From NCBI RefSeq assembly GCF_003001675.1, contig NZ_PVYW01000009.1, positions 1-64,000 on the forward strand: DNA of 64,000 bases. The letters are read 5' to 3'. The position numbers and the translations under genes were made by a program. Shown piece by piece: positions 37,787-46,441 of the stretch. Source of the DNA: Cohnella sp. SGD-V74 (GTDB lineage: Bacteria; Bacillota; Bacilli; Paenibacillales; Paenibacillaceae). A model generated the notes under the pieces. It worked only from the letters and a program-made list of their open reading frames with translations, made no database searches and was not told where the DNA came from. Positions within the stretch are counted from its first letter, which is position 1. Each line of letters begins with the position of its first letter.

Positions 37787-37904
37787 CTATAGGGACCGAC
37801 ATTCGGGCAATACTACCAAGTATAGCCTGGGCGTCGGTTTTTTTGTGTATGGCCGCCTGCCGGCCGGGACGTCCGGAAGCAAGGATCGGGGAGGATGATC
37901 GCAG

Positions 37905-39677
37905 ATGAACTTAAGCATGATTCTGATGCTGATTCAAGTTTTCTTTGCCGTTGTAATCGGCATTTATTTTTGGAACTTGCTGCGCAATCAGAAGAGCAAC
38001 CGCAGCGCGGTAGACCGCGAATCGCGGAAGGAGATGGACAAGCTGAGGAAGCTTCGCTCCATCTCTTTGACGAAGCCGCTGGCGGAGAGAACGAGGCCGG
38101 TGTCGATCGCCGACATCGTCGGACAGAAGGAAGGGCTGCGCGCGCTTAAAGCCGCGCTGTGCAGCGGCAATCCGCAGCACGTGCTCGTCTACGGGCCTCC
38201 CGGGGTCGGCAAGACGGCGGCGGCTCGCGTCATTCTGGAGGAGGCGAAGAAAAACAAGCTGTCGCCGTTCCGACTGGACGCGAAGTTCACCGAGATCGAC
38301 GCGACGACGGCCCGCTTCGACGAGCGCGGCATCGCCGATCCGCTCATCGGATCGGTTCACGATCCGATCTATCAGGGCGCCGGAGCGATGGGCGTGGCGG
38401 GTATCCCGCAGCCGAAGCCGGGGGCCGTGACGAAAGCCCACGGGGGCATTCTGTTCATCGACGAGATCGGCGAGCTCCATCCGATTCAGCTGAACAAGCT
38501 GCTCAAGGTGCTGGAGGACCGCAAAGTGTATTTGGAAAGCGCGTATTATCATGCGGAGGATACGAACATTCCGCTGTACATCCACGACATTTTCCAGAAC
38601 GGCCTTCCTGCCGACTTCCGGCTCGTCGGCGCGACGACGAGATCGCCGAGCGAGCTTCCTCCGGCGCTGCGCAGCCGGTGCATGGAGGTGTATTTCCGCC
38701 CGCTGCTGCCGGACGAGATCGCGGAGATCGCCGAGAACGCCATTCAGAAGATCGGCTTCGCGCCTCTGCCCGATGCGCTCGAAGTCGTCAAGAGATACGC
38801 GACGAACGGCCGGGAAGCGGTCAATATCGTGCAACTGGCCGCCGGCCTCGCTTTGTCCGAGAACCGCGAGCAATTGACCGGGGCGGACATCGAGTGGGTC
38901 GTCAACAGCAGCCAGCTTCCTCCGCGGCCCGACCGCAAAGTGCCTTCCAAGCCGCAAATCGGCCTAGTCAACGGCCTGGCCGTCTACGGACCGAGCATGG
39001 GAGCGCTGCTGGAGATCGAAGTGTCCGCCATTCCCGCGCAGCGGGGCAAGGGGCAGTTCAACATTACCGGCGTCGTGGAAGAAGAAGAGCTGGGCGGCGG
39101 CCAGCGGACGCTCCGGCGCAAGAGCATGGCGAAGGGCTCGCTCGACAACGTGCTGACCGTGCTCAGGAGTCACGGGTTTCAACCGGAAAATTACGATCTG
39201 CACGTCAACTTCCCCGGTGGAACTCCGGTGGACGGTCCTTCCGCCGGCGTCGCGATGGCGGTGGCGATCGCCTCCGCGATGACCCGGCAGCCGGTCGACA
39301 ACAAGCTCGCGATGACGGGGGAGATCAGCATTCACGGCGCGGTCAAGCCGGTCGGCGGCGTCGTCGCCAAAGTCGAAGCCGCGTTCCAGTCCGGAGCCGA
39401 CACGGTGCTCATTCCGAAGGAGAACTGGCAGGCGATCTTCGAGGGACTCGAAGGCGTCAAAGTCATTCCCGTCGATCGGATGGAGGACGTGTTCCGGCAC
39501 GTGTTCGGCGAGGCGACGGATTGGATGGCGGAGAAGCTGCAGAGCGTCGAGCTGCCTGTGGCCGCCGAGTCTTTCGCTGCCGCTCCGGCGGGTTCGGTGC
39601 TGCACGCCGGGAAGCTGCCGCTGCCGTCCGAAGCCCAGCGGCCCGCCGAGGGCGCGAAGCGTACGATTGAACGTTAG
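37905..39677 (+). CDS. lonB: ATP-dependent protease LonB
   Basis: A 590-residue sporulation-linked Lon-type protease. One hydrophobic segment (residues 7-24, LMLIQVFFAVVIGIYFWNL) anchors it, as in LonB. The AAA+ core has Walker A GPPGVGKT (around residue 98) and GGILFIDEIGELHPIQL. The C-terminal protease domain has the Ser-Lys dyad in GPSAGVAMA and GAVKPVGGVVAKVEAA. In B. subtilis LonB is forespore expressed and degrades sigma-G regulators, with lonA next. GGGGAGGATGATC precedes the ATG. The last 40 residues are Ala/Pro-rich and not conserved. Confidence 0.93.
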   Translation: MNLSMILMLIQVFFAVVIGIYFWNLLRNQKSNRSAVDRESRKEMDKLRKLRSISLTKPLAERTRPVSIADIVGQKEGLRALKAALCSGNPQHVLVYGPPGVGKTAAARVILEEAKKNKLSPFRLDAKFTEIDATTARFDERGIADPLIGSVHDPIYQGAGAMGVAGIPQPKPGAVTKAHGGILFIDEIGELHPIQLNKLLKVLEDRKVYLESAYYHAEDTNIPLYIHDIFQNGLPADFRLVGATTRSPSELPPALRSRCMEVYFRPLLPDEIAEIAENAIQKIGFAPLPDALEVVKRYATNGREAVNIVQLAAGLALSENREQLTGADIEWVVNSSQLPPRPDRKVPSKPQIGLVNGLAVYGPSMGALLEIEVSAIPAQRGKGQFNITGVVEEEELGGGQRTLRRKSMAKGSLDNVLTVLRSHGFQPENYDLHVNFPGGTPVDGPSAGVAMAVAIASAMTRQPVDNKLAMTGEISIHGAVKPVGGVVAKVEAAFQSGADTVLIPKENWQAIFEGLEGVKVIPVDRMEDVFRHVFGEATDWMAEKLQSVELPVAAESFAAAPAGSVLHAGKLPLPSEAQRPAEGAKRTIER

Positions 39678-39703
39678 GCGTACAGTCGAAGCGGCTGACC
39701 CTC

Positions 39704-39898
39704 TAAGCACAGTTGCTTAAGATGATCGATAAACAAAGTAAGGGGGATGTACCTCCTGGAGACTGCCTCATACGTTCCTGAAATCACCGATTAACGGGTT
39801 TACTTATTCAGATTTCAGGAGCGTATAGCATCGGAAGGAGGTACATCCCCCTTGAACCTTTAGTATGGATCATCTTTCCGAGCAACTTAAAGCGCTTA
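39704..39898. repeat. Multi-arm nested palindrome between lonB and lonA
   Basis: Four nested inverted pairs share one centre. Outer: TAAGC (39704-39708) with GCTTA (39894-39898). Then AGTTGCT (39711-39717) with AGCAACT (39881-39887), and GATGATC (39721-39727) with GATCATC (39868-39874). Next, an 18-bp perfect arm, AAGGGGGATGTACCTCCT (39740-39757) with its complement (39836-39853). Inner: TACGTTCCTGAAATC (39771-39785) with its near-complement (39811-39825), one G-U. It resembles a MITE-like or REP-type element, or a long 3' UTR hairpin. Confidence 0.7.
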
Positions 39899-39932
39899 TG
39901 GAGCAGCCGCTTCGCACTGATTAAGATATAGG

Positions 39933-39973
39933 GACGCCCCCAGTCGGCTTATACTGACTGACGGGCGTCTCCT
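39933..39973 (+). terminator. Hairpin upstream of the lonA promoter
   Basis: GACGCCC pairs with GGGCGTC around an inner AGTC/GACT pairing, followed by TCCTTATGTTT. It probably marks the end of the lonB transcript, or of the palindromic element. Confidence 0.55.
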
Positions 39974-39992
39974 TATGTTTAGGGACCGTTTT

Positions 39993-40021
39993 TTGCGGCG
40001 AGCGACTACATTTGATACAAT
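39993..40021 (+). promoter_or_regulatory. Probable sigma-A promoter of lonA
   Basis: TTGCGG (39993-39998), a 17-base spacer and TACAAT (40016-40021), 46 bases before the lonA start. No CtsR-type repeat seen. Confidence 0.6.
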
Positions 40022-40067
40022 GACGAAAGGTTTTGAAATCGTTCCTGAACAGCGAGGTGCGTCAATT

Positions 40068-42515
40068 ATGGGTTCGAGCAAACAGAAGAGCCGTTCCATA
40101 CCCCTGCTGCCCTTAAGAGGGCTACTCGTATATCCGAGCATGGTGCTCCATCTGGACGTCGGACGGGAGAAATCCGTCAAGGCGTTGGAGCAATGCATGA
40201 TCGACGATCATATGATCCTGCTGTGTTCCCAATCGGAAGTCAACATCGAGGAGCCCACGCAAGAGGATATTTACCGGGTCGGAACCATTGCCAAAGTCCG
40301 TCAGATGCTGAAGCTGCCCAACGGAACGATCCGCGTGCTGGTAGAAGGCGTTAGCCGGGCGGAGATCGAACAGTACTTGCCGAACGACGAGTTCTACGAG
40401 GTGCTGGCCCACGAGCTTCACGAATCCCAGACCAACGACTCGGAGCTGGACGCGCTCATGCGCGCCGTGCTCAGCCAGTTCGAGCACTATATCAACCTGT
40501 CCAAGAAAGTGACTCCCGAGACGCTCGCCGCCGTGTCCGACATCGATCAGCCGGGCCGCCTGGCCGACGTCATCACGAGTCACTTGTCGCTCAAGATAAA
40601 AGACAAACAGGAAATTCTCGAAACCGTCGAGATTCGTCCCCGTCTGGAGAAGCTGCTTGATTTTCTCGGCAACGAGCGGGAAGTGCTCGAGCTGGAACGC
40701 AAAATCAGCCAGCGCGTCAAGAAGCAGATGGAGAAGACGCAGAAGGAGTATTACCTTCGCGAGCAGATGAAGGCGATTCAGAAGGAGCTGGGCGACAAGG
40801 AAGGCCGGGCCGGCGAGATCGAGGAGCTGAGAGCCCAGCTCGCCGAGGCGGACCTGCCCGAGAAAGCCGCGGCCAAGGCGGCGAAGGAGATCGACCGTCT
40901 GGAGAAAATGCCGGCGTCCTCCGCGGAAGGGGCGGTCATCCGCACTTATGTGGAATGGCTGCTCGCGCTGCCGTGGTCGAAGATGACGGAAGACGACTTG
41001 GATATTGCCAAAGCCGAGCAGATTTTGAACGACGAGCATTACGGCCTCGACAAGCCGAAGGAGCGCGTGCTGGAGTACTTGGCCGTGCAGAAGCTGGTCA
41101 AGAAGCTGAAGGGACCGATTCTCTGTCTCGTAGGTCCTCCGGGCGTCGGCAAGACGTCGCTCGCCAAGTCGATCGCCAAATCGCTCGGCCGCGAATTCGT
41201 TCGCATCTCGCTGGGCGGCGTTCGCGACGAGGCGGAAATCCGCGGCCATCGCCGCACCTATGTCGGCGCGATGCCGGGTCGCATTCTGCAAGGGATGCGC
41301 AATGCGGGCTCGGCCAATCCGGTATTCCTGCTGGACGAGATCGACAAGATGGCGATGGACTTTCGCGGCGATCCGGCTTCCGCGCTGCTCGAGGTGCTCG
41401 ATCCGGAGCAGAACACGACGTTCAGCGACCACTACGTCGAAGTGCCGTTCGATTTGTCGAACGTCATGTTCGTGACGACGGCCAACGTCGTGCACAACAT
41501 TCCCCGCCCGCTGCTGGATCGGATGGAGCTGCTGCAAGTTCCGGGCTACACCGAGCTGGAGAAGGAGCAGATCGCCGAGCGCCATCTGCTGCCCAAGCAG
41601 AAGCGGGACCACGGTCTGGAAGAGGATCAGCTCGTCGTGGAGAAGGAAGCTCTGCTGTCGCTGATTCGGCACTATACCCGCGAGTCGGGCGTGCGCAACA
41701 TGGAGCAGCAGCTCGCTTCCTTGTGCCGCAAGGCGGCCAAGACGCTCGTCTACGATCCGTCGTCCGCGCCGATCGTCATCGACGGGAAGAAGCTTAAGGA
41801 GCTGCTCGGCCCGCCGAAGTTCAGGTTCGGCATGGCGGAGCAGGAGGATCAGATCGGCGCCGTTACCGGGCTCGCATGGACCGAAGTCGGCGGCGATACG
41901 CTCGTCATCGAGGTGACGATCATGCCCGGCTCGGGCAAACTGACGTTGACCGGGCAGCTGGGCGACGTCATGAAGGAGTCGGCGCAGGCGGCGTTCAGCT
42001 ACACCCGCAGCAGGGCCAAGGAGTTCGGCATCGATCCCCAGTTCCACGAGAAGAACGATATTCACATTCATATTCCGGAGGGCGCCATTCCGAAGGACGG
42101 CCCTTCCGCCGGCATTACGCTGGCGACCGCGCTCGTCTCGGCGCTGACCGGGCGCAAAGTGTCCCGCGAAGTGGCGATGACCGGAGAGATTACGCTGCGC
42201 GGACGCGTGCTGCCGATCGGCGGCCTGAAGGAGAAGTCGCTGGCCGCTCACCGCGCGGGCATTACGAAGGTGCTGATGCCCAAGGACAACGAGCGGGATT
42301 TGCGCGATATCCCGGACAGCGTGCGGGAGAGCATGACGTTCGTTCCCGTCTCCCACATCGACGAAGTGCTGCGGGAGGCTCTGACGGAGCCTTGGGCGGT
42401 CGTCGGGGAACCGGGGACCGGAGAAGAGCGCGGCGAAGGGATGGAGCCGGCGGCGGGGCTGCAGCCGCCCGTGGACGACAAGCCGGAGGAAACGCCGCCT
42501 CTGAGCACGCACTGA
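40068..42515 (+). CDS. lon: ATP-dependent protease LonA
   Basis: An 815-residue housekeeping Lon protease. The N-terminal LON domain (roughly residues 12-205) starts [21 protein letters not shown] coiled region precedes the AAA+ module with Walker [14 protein letters not shown] (from residue 356). The protease domain has the catalytic dyad at Ser680 ([11 protein letters not shown]) and Lys723 ([12 protein letters not shown]), the same spacing as in E. coli Lon. The start is ATG 40068 with GAGGTG upstream. The last 30 or so residues are acidic and Pro-rich. LonB, LonA and EngB keep the B. subtilis order. Confidence 0.97.
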   Translation: MGSSKQKSRSIPLLPLRGLLVYPSMVLHLDVGREKSVKALEQCMIDDHMILLCSQSEVNIEEPTQEDIYRVGTIAKVRQMLKLPNGTIRVLVEGVSRAEIEQYLPNDEFYEVLAHELHESQTNDSELDALMRAVLSQFEHYINLSKKVTPETLAAVSDIDQPGRLADVITSHLSLKIKDKQEILETVEIRPRLEKLLDFLGNEREVLELERKISQRVKKQMEKTQKEYYLREQMKAIQKELGDKEGRAGEIEELRAQLAEADLPEKAAAKAAKEIDRLEKMPASSAEGAVIRTYVEWLLALPWSKMTEDDLDIAKAEQILNDEHYGLDKPKERVLEYLAVQKLVKKLKGPILCLVGPPGVGKTSLAKSIAKSLGREFVRISLGGVRDEAEIRGHRRTYVGAMPGRILQGMRNAGSANPVFLLDEIDKMAMDFRGDPASALLEVLDPEQNTTFSDHYVEVPFDLSNVMFVTTANVVHNIPRPLLDRMELLQVPGYTELEKEQIAERHLLPKQKRDHGLEEDQLVVEKEALLSLIRHYTRESGVRNMEQQLASLCRKAAKTLVYDPSSAPIVIDGKKLKELLGPPKFRFGMAEQEDQIGAVTGLAWTEVGGDTLVIEVTIMPGSGKLTLTGQLGDVMKESAQAAFSYTRSRAKEFGIDPQFHEKNDIHIHIPEGAIPKDGPSAGITLATALVSALTGRKVSREVAMTGEITLRGRVLPIGGLKEKSLAAHRAGITKVLMPKDNERDLRDIPDSVRESMTFVPVSHIDEVLREALTEPWAVVGEPGTGEERGEGMEPAAGLQPPVDDKPEETPPLSTH

Positions 42516-42547
42516 CAGGACGGACAGGATAGGAGAACTTTATTTCC

Positions 42548-43192
42548 ATGAAAATCAAGACGACCGAATTCGTGATCAGCGCGGTAGGTCCGAGTCAATA
42601 TCCGGAAGGCGATCTTCCGGAAGTGGCTCTGGCCGGCCGCTCCAACGTGGGCAAGTCCTCGCTGATCAACAAGATGCTGCTGCGGCGCAATCTCGCCCGC
42701 ACGAGCCAGCAGCCGGGGAAGACGCAGACTCTGAACTATTACCGGATCAACGAAGAGCTGTTCTTCGTTGATTTTCCCGGTTACGGCTATGCCCGCGTGT
42801 CCAAGTCGGAGCGCGAAGCCTGGGGCAAAATGATCGAGCGCTATTTGCGCGAGAGGGAACCGCTGAAGCTCGTGCTGCAGCTCGTCGACGTGAGGCACCC
42901 GCCTTCGGCTGACGACGTGCGCATGTACGAATGGCTGTCCCATTACGGCATTCCGATGACCGTGGTGGCGACCAAGGCGGATAAAGTATCGCGCTCGCAA
43001 TGGCCGAAGCATTTGAAGATCATCCGGCAAAGCCTCGGAATGCCCGGGCATGTTCCGCTCGTTCTTTTCTCGTCCGAGACGGGGCAAGGAAGGGATGAAT
43101 TATGGAGCATGATCGCGCAAGCGGCAGGAATAGCGCCTAATTCCTCCTCTGAACCCGCGAACATAGCGCAGGAAACGGAGAATAACGGGTAA
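42548..43192 (+). CDS. engB: Ribosome-biogenesis GTPase EngB (YsxC)
   Basis: A 214-residue essential GTPase for 50S subunit assembly. G1 is [13 protein letters not shown], the switch region is [18 protein letters not shown]3 is [13 protein letters not shown], and G4 is [15 protein letters not shown] 42548 is chosen for the family-like opening [18 protein letters not shown] lies 12 or more bases upstream, somewhat far. It starts 32 bases after lonA and probably belongs to the same operon. Confidence 0.96.
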   Translation: MKIKTTEFVISAVGPSQYPEGDLPEVALAGRSNVGKSSLINKMLLRRNLARTSQQPGKTQTLNYYRINEELFFVDFPGYGYARVSKSEREAWGKMIERYLREREPLKLVLQLVDVRHPPSADDVRMYEWLSHYGIPMTVVATKADKVSRSQWPKHLKIIRQSLGMPGHVPLVLFSSETGQGRDELWSMIAQAAGIAPNSSSEPANIAQETENNG

Positions 43193-43270
43193 TAAATCGT
43201 CTGGATCGCGCGAGGAATCGATTTTTAACCGATTTTTCCGTGATTATCGCGTTCGGACGGGAGGAAACGG

Positions 43271-43322
43271 CTTGCGATTTCGCGTATAATTAAACATAGA
43301 TAGCGCGTAATCCAATCGCAAG
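43271..43322. promoter_or_regulatory. Inverted repeat around a -10 box before the 196-residue gene
   Basis: CTTGCGATT (43271-43279) and AATCGCAAG (43314-43322) are perfect complements, with an inner CGCG pair (43281-43284 and 43304-43307). TATAAT lies between them at 43285-43290, with no clear -35. The palindrome could bind a regulator or fold in the mRNA. Confidence 0.45.
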
Positions 43323-43344
43323 ACAAGGGAATTGAGGAGATTTT

Positions 43345-43935
43345 ATGGCTCAACGCGTAGCCACGGAGTATGTCAATGCCAACCTGCAGTTGACGGAAGC
43401 CGAAATGCGGCAATTGATTTCGATGTGCGAGCAGCAACAGCTTCGTCTGCAAGTGTTCGTCCTGGACAACGGCAATCACGAAGTCGTGCTGGAGGACGAG
43501 AGCGTCGGAGAGTCGATTCGCCTCACGTTCGAACGCGCGGACGGACAGTTCCGCTGCGAGCTGACGTGCCGGGTCGTTCATCCGAAGCTGACCAATGCGC
43601 TGCGCAAGCTCGTGTCGACCTTCAAGGGAGATGCGGTCGTTAATCGGATTTATGAAGGTTTTACGATGATTTATCACTATATTCAAGGCAAAGTCGCCCG
43701 CATCGCGGAATGCAAGGGAACGACCCTGCGCACCGTGTTCGAGCATCGCGACACGGCCGGGCGTCTGGAATCGCTGTTCCATCTGGCGTCCGTCGAAGAG
43801 GAGATCAAGCGTCTGCGCGGCTCGGTCAACGACCTGCTGGATCTGCGCAACCAGACGCAAGACGCCGAGCTGATCCGTGAGATCGATAACAGCCTGACAT
43901 CCCATAGCCGCATGCTGTTCGCGCTCGAAGCTTGA
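43345..43935 (+). CDS. Conserved protein of unknown function, Paenibacillaceae type
   Basis: A 196-residue soluble protein. The N-terminal half is beta-rich (QLRLQVFVLDNGNHEVVLED, SIRLTFERADGQFRCELTC), and the C-terminal half is helical with basic and acidic heptads (VEEEIKRLRGSVNDLLDLRN) that could form a short coiled coil. There are two Cys residues, no signal peptide and no catalytic motif I recognise. TTGAGGAG precedes the ATG. A terminator follows, so it is a single-gene unit between engB and speD. I do not recognise a function. Confidence 0.78.
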   Translation: MAQRVATEYVNANLQLTEAEMRQLISMCEQQQLRLQVFVLDNGNHEVVLEDESVGESIRLTFERADGQFRCELTCRVVHPKLTNALRKLVSTFKGDAVVNRIYEGFTMIYHYIQGKVARIAECKGTTLRTVFEHRDTAGRLESLFHLASVEEEIKRLRGSVNDLLDLRNQTQDAELIREIDNSLTSHSRMLFALEA

Positions 43936-43963
43936 CGGGCGATTGAACCGCGCGGTACGTCGA

Positions 43964-43988
43964 AGAGAGCCTCCCGGCTCTCTTTTTG
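43964..43988 (+). terminator. Terminator after the 196-residue gene
   Basis: AGAGAGCC (43964-43971) and GGCTCTCT (43976-43983) form an 8-bp stem with a TCCC loop, followed by TTTT. Confidence 0.88.
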
Positions 43989-44186
43989 CATATGCGGACC
44001 AGCGGCGATTGCCCCCGCGAGAGAGGCGAATGCACGTTAACCGGAGCGGCGCATACACTGGAGTTGCAGCCTAACGGAGCCGCGGAAACAGACGGAAAAA
44101 AATGACTTGCGAGATCCCCTGCGAAAAGCTTGAAATCCCTTACGGGCCATGGTGAAAGTTGTCCTTCCCCCCTGCGAAAAAAACTA
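43989..44186. other. Gap without recognised features
   Basis: About 200 bases between the preceding terminator and the speD promoter. I see no coding frame, no clear repeat and no strong hairpin. The sequence is A-rich toward its right end. Confidence 0.5.
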
Positions 44187-44215
44187 TTGCATTTACCCAG
44201 ATTAGATGTTATTTT
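44187..44215 (+). promoter_or_regulatory. Possible sigma-A promoter of speD
   Basis: TTGCAT (44187-44192), a 17-base spacer and TATTTT (44210-44215). Transcription would start near 44222, which leaves a leader of about 140 bases that begins just before the first pairing element. A tempting TTGACA at 44224-44229 has no -10 at proper spacing. Confidence 0.5.
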
Positions 44216-44240
44216 TAGATTCGTTGACAACTCAATACAT

Positions 44241-44350
44241 TAGGAACCAGGATTCACTCAAGGAATGCGGTGAGAGCAAATTCCCTCCAAGTGAATGACG
44301 TAGGTCCTAGCGGATGAAATCAGTTTCACAATTTTATTCCTAGGAAGGGG
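44241..44350 (+). promoter_or_regulatory. Structured speD leader, candidate riboswitch
   Basis: Three nested stems can be drawn. P1 pairs TAGGAACC (44241-44248) with GGTCCTA (44303-44309), one A bulged. P2 pairs ATTCACT (44252-44258) with AGTGAAT (44290-44296). P3 pairs GGAAT (44262-44266) with ATTCC (44280-44284), leaving a GCGGTGAGAGCAA loop. The 3' strand of P1 contains TCCTAG (44305-44310), which can instead pair with CTAGGA (44340-44345), touching the AGGAAGGGGG ribosome binding site of speD. The two pairings exclude each other, as in translational riboswitches. No known class was recognised; the ligand is unknown, and SAM, decarboxylated SAM or polyamines are natural guesses. Confidence 0.5.
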
Positions 44351-44360
44351 GAACCGAAAG

Positions 44361-44762
44361 ATGGAATATTCGACTTTCGGACGGCACGTTGCGGTTGACA
44401 CATGGGGAGGCAACATCGATTTACTGAACAGCGCGGAACTTCTCCAATCGCACATGGTGGAAGCGGCGGAAGCTTGCGGCGCGACCGTACTCTCGGTTCA
44501 AGCGAAGCAGTTCGAGCCTCAAGGCGCAACTGTATTGGTCATGCTCTCGGAGAGCCACATTTCCATTCACACGTATCCTGAGAAAGGCTTTGCCGCGATC
44601 GATTGTTATACATGCGGCGAAACCGTGGATCCGCAGCTCGCAATCGATTATCTCGTCAGCGTTCTGAAGCCGGCGAAGACGTACGCCAAGAAGCTGATTC
44701 GGGGACTCGGCGAACTTCAGGTCGAGGAGCCGGCCATCCAGCAGGCGGAACTTGTAAAATAA
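44361..44762 (+). CDS. speD: S-adenosylmethionine decarboxylase proenzyme
   Basis: A 133-residue class 1B pyruvoyl enzyme that makes decarboxylated SAM for spermidine synthesis. The proenzyme cuts itself in MLSESHISIHTYPE, between Glu64 and Ser65; the Ser becomes the pyruvoyl group. The catalytic Cys is in AIDCYTCGET and the N-terminal STFGRHVAVDTWG is standard. AGGAAGGGGG precedes ATG 44361. It has its own promoter, leader and terminator and interrupts the usual engB-to-hemA order. No speE is nearby. Confidence 0.95.
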   Translation: MEYSTFGRHVAVDTWGGNIDLLNSAELLQSHMVEAAEACGATVLSVQAKQFEPQGATVLVMLSESHISIHTYPEKGFAAIDCYTCGETVDPQLAIDYLVSVLKPAKTYAKKLIRGLGELQVEEPAIQQAELVK

Positions 44763-44768
44763 GCCTTC

Positions 44769-44799
44769 AAGCCATGGGCGGCCCGCTCATGGCTTTTTC
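44769..44799 (+). terminator. Terminator after speD
   Basis: AAGCCATG (44769-44776) pairs with CATGGCTT (44788-44795), followed by a T-rich tract. Confidence 0.85.
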
Positions 44800-44966
44800 T
44801 TTTCCGTCGCATACGACGGGGCCGTTTCGACGACAATAGGAAAGGTTGTTCCAAAAGTCCGATTGTGTTCGCGAAGCGGTTCGGGAAGCGAATTTCGACA
44901 TCGAACCTTGAATTCAGAGGTTTTCATAAAGTTTTCATATTTGACGGGTGAGCATCCCCGCAACTA

Positions 44967-44975
44967 TGCTATAAT
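44967..44975 (+). promoter_or_regulatory. Extended -10 promoter of the hem operon
   Basis: TGC-TATAAT lies 57 bases before hemA. A TTGACG at 44941 is too far for a classical -35 (23 bases). Confidence 0.55.
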
Positions 44976-45031
44976 AATCGTTGATATTACAGGCCAGTCC
45001 TTACTTCATGGAAGAAAGCCGGGTGAATGCC

Positions 45032-46411
45032 ATGCATCTGATCGTCGTCGGATTGAACTATCGTACCGCTCCCGTGGAAATCCGCGAGAGGTTCGCGTTG
45101 TCCGATCGGGAGATGCCGCTTGCCCTGCAAGCCCTTCGGCAGACGACCAGCATTCTCGAAGGAGTTATCGTGGCGACCTGCAACCGGACGGAAATCTACG
45201 CGGTCGTAGACCGATTGCAGCTGTGCGGACATTATATCCGTTCGTTCATGGAGCAATGGTTCAGCATCCCGAGACAGCAATTCAACAGCCATCTGTATAT
45301 GTACGAGGACGATCGCGCGGTCGAGCATTTGTTCCGCGTCGCAAGCGGACTCGATTCGATGATTATCGGCGAAACCCAGATTCTGGGCCAGGTTCGCGAC
45401 GCCTTCCTGCTGGCGCAGGAGCAGCGCGCTACCGGGACGCTGTTTAACCGTCTGTTCAAACAGGCGGTCACGCTCGCCAAGCGGGCCCATTCCAGCACTT
45501 CGATCGGGGAAAATGCGGTATCCGTCAGCTATGCGGCGGTAGAGCTGGGCAAGCGCATTTTCGGCCGGTTCGACGACAAGAAGGTCATGATCGTCGGGGC
45601 GGGCAAGATGAGCGAGCTGACCGCTCAGCATCTGCACGCCAACGGCGCGAAGGAAGTATTCGTCGTGAACCGCACGGTGGAGAAAGCCCGCGAGCTGGCG
45701 GGCAAATTCCAAGGAACGGCGATGGAGCTGGAACGTGCGATCGAACGGCTTGCCGATATGGATATCGTCATCAGCAGCACGGGCGCCGACCAGTTCGTCC
45801 TCACTCGCAAGAACGTGGAAGCGGCCATGGCCTCGCGCAAGAAGAGGCCGCTGTTCCTGATCGACATCGCGGTGCCCAGAGATATCGAACCGGCCAGCGG
45901 AGATCTGCCGAACGTATTCCTGTACGATATCGACGATCTGGAAGGCATCGTGGAGACGAATCTCGCGAAGAGGCGTCAAGAGGCCGAGATCATCGAAGAG
46001 ATGATCGAGCTGGAGAGCGAGGCGTATCGCCAGTGGTACGCGACGCTTGGAGTCAGCCCTCTGATTCGCGCGCTGCAGGAGAAAGCCGCCGCTATTCACG
46101 ACAGCACCTTGGACAGCCTGGTCCGCAAGCTCCCGGAGCTGGACGAACGGCAGTTGAAAGTCATTCGCAAGCTTACGAAGAGCATTGTCAATCAGGTCAT
46201 TCACGATCCGATATTGCGCATTAAAGAGCTGGCCGCGGAGAAACGCAGCGACGAAGCGATGAAGCTGTTCATGCAGCTGTTCGCGCTCGAAGAGGAAGTA
46301 GCCCGGCTGAAAGCGGAAGAGAAGGCCGAGGAGAAATCCCGCAAGACGAGCTCCGCGCCCGTACTGGACGTCGACAAGCTGCTGACGCAGCTGGCGGGAG
46401 CGCTGCAATAA
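45032..46411 (+). CDS. hemA: Glutamyl-tRNA reductase
   Basis: A 459-residue NADPH enzyme that reduces glutamyl-tRNA to glutamate semialdehyde, the first step of haem and sirohaem synthesis. Start MHLIVVGLNYRTAPVEIRE is canonical. The catalytic Cys is in VATCNRTEIYAV, SGLDSMIIGETQILGQ is the tRNA-facing signature, and VMIVGAGKMSELTA is the NADPH site. The C-terminal dimer domain is helical. The ribosome binding site is weak (GGGTGA). ATG 45008 is possible but has no site at all. It heads a dense operon running to hemB. Confidence 0.97.
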   Translation: MHLIVVGLNYRTAPVEIRERFALSDREMPLALQALRQTTSILEGVIVATCNRTEIYAVVDRLQLCGHYIRSFMEQWFSIPRQQFNSHLYMYEDDRAVEHLFRVASGLDSMIIGETQILGQVRDAFLLAQEQRATGTLFNRLFKQAVTLAKRAHSSTSIGENAVSVSYAAVELGKRIFGRFDDKKVMIVGAGKMSELTAQHLHANGAKEVFVVNRTVEKARELAGKFQGTAMELERAIERLADMDIVISSTGADQFVLTRKNVEAAMASRKKRPLFLIDIAVPRDIEPASGDLPNVFLYDIDDLEGIVETNLAKRRQEAEIIEEMIELESEAYRQWYATLGVSPLIRALQEKAAAIHDSTLDSLVRKLPELDERQLKVIRKLTKSIVNQVIHDPILRIKELAAEKRSDEAMKLFMQLFALEEEVARLKAEEKAEEKSRKTSSAPVLDVDKLLTQLAGALQ

Positions 46412-46441
46412 ACGCAAGCGGAGGCTGGAGGCGCTGCCCTC

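Noticed and set aside
44224..44229. TTGACA as -35 of speD
   Set aside because: No -10 box lies 16 to 18 bases downstream; the TTGCAT/TATTTT pair upstream fits better.
44241..44310. Cobalamin riboswitch
   Set aside because: The GGAATGCGGTGAGAG stretch looks like the cobalamin core, but the following TCCGC and CCCGCNACTG elements are missing and the stems differ.
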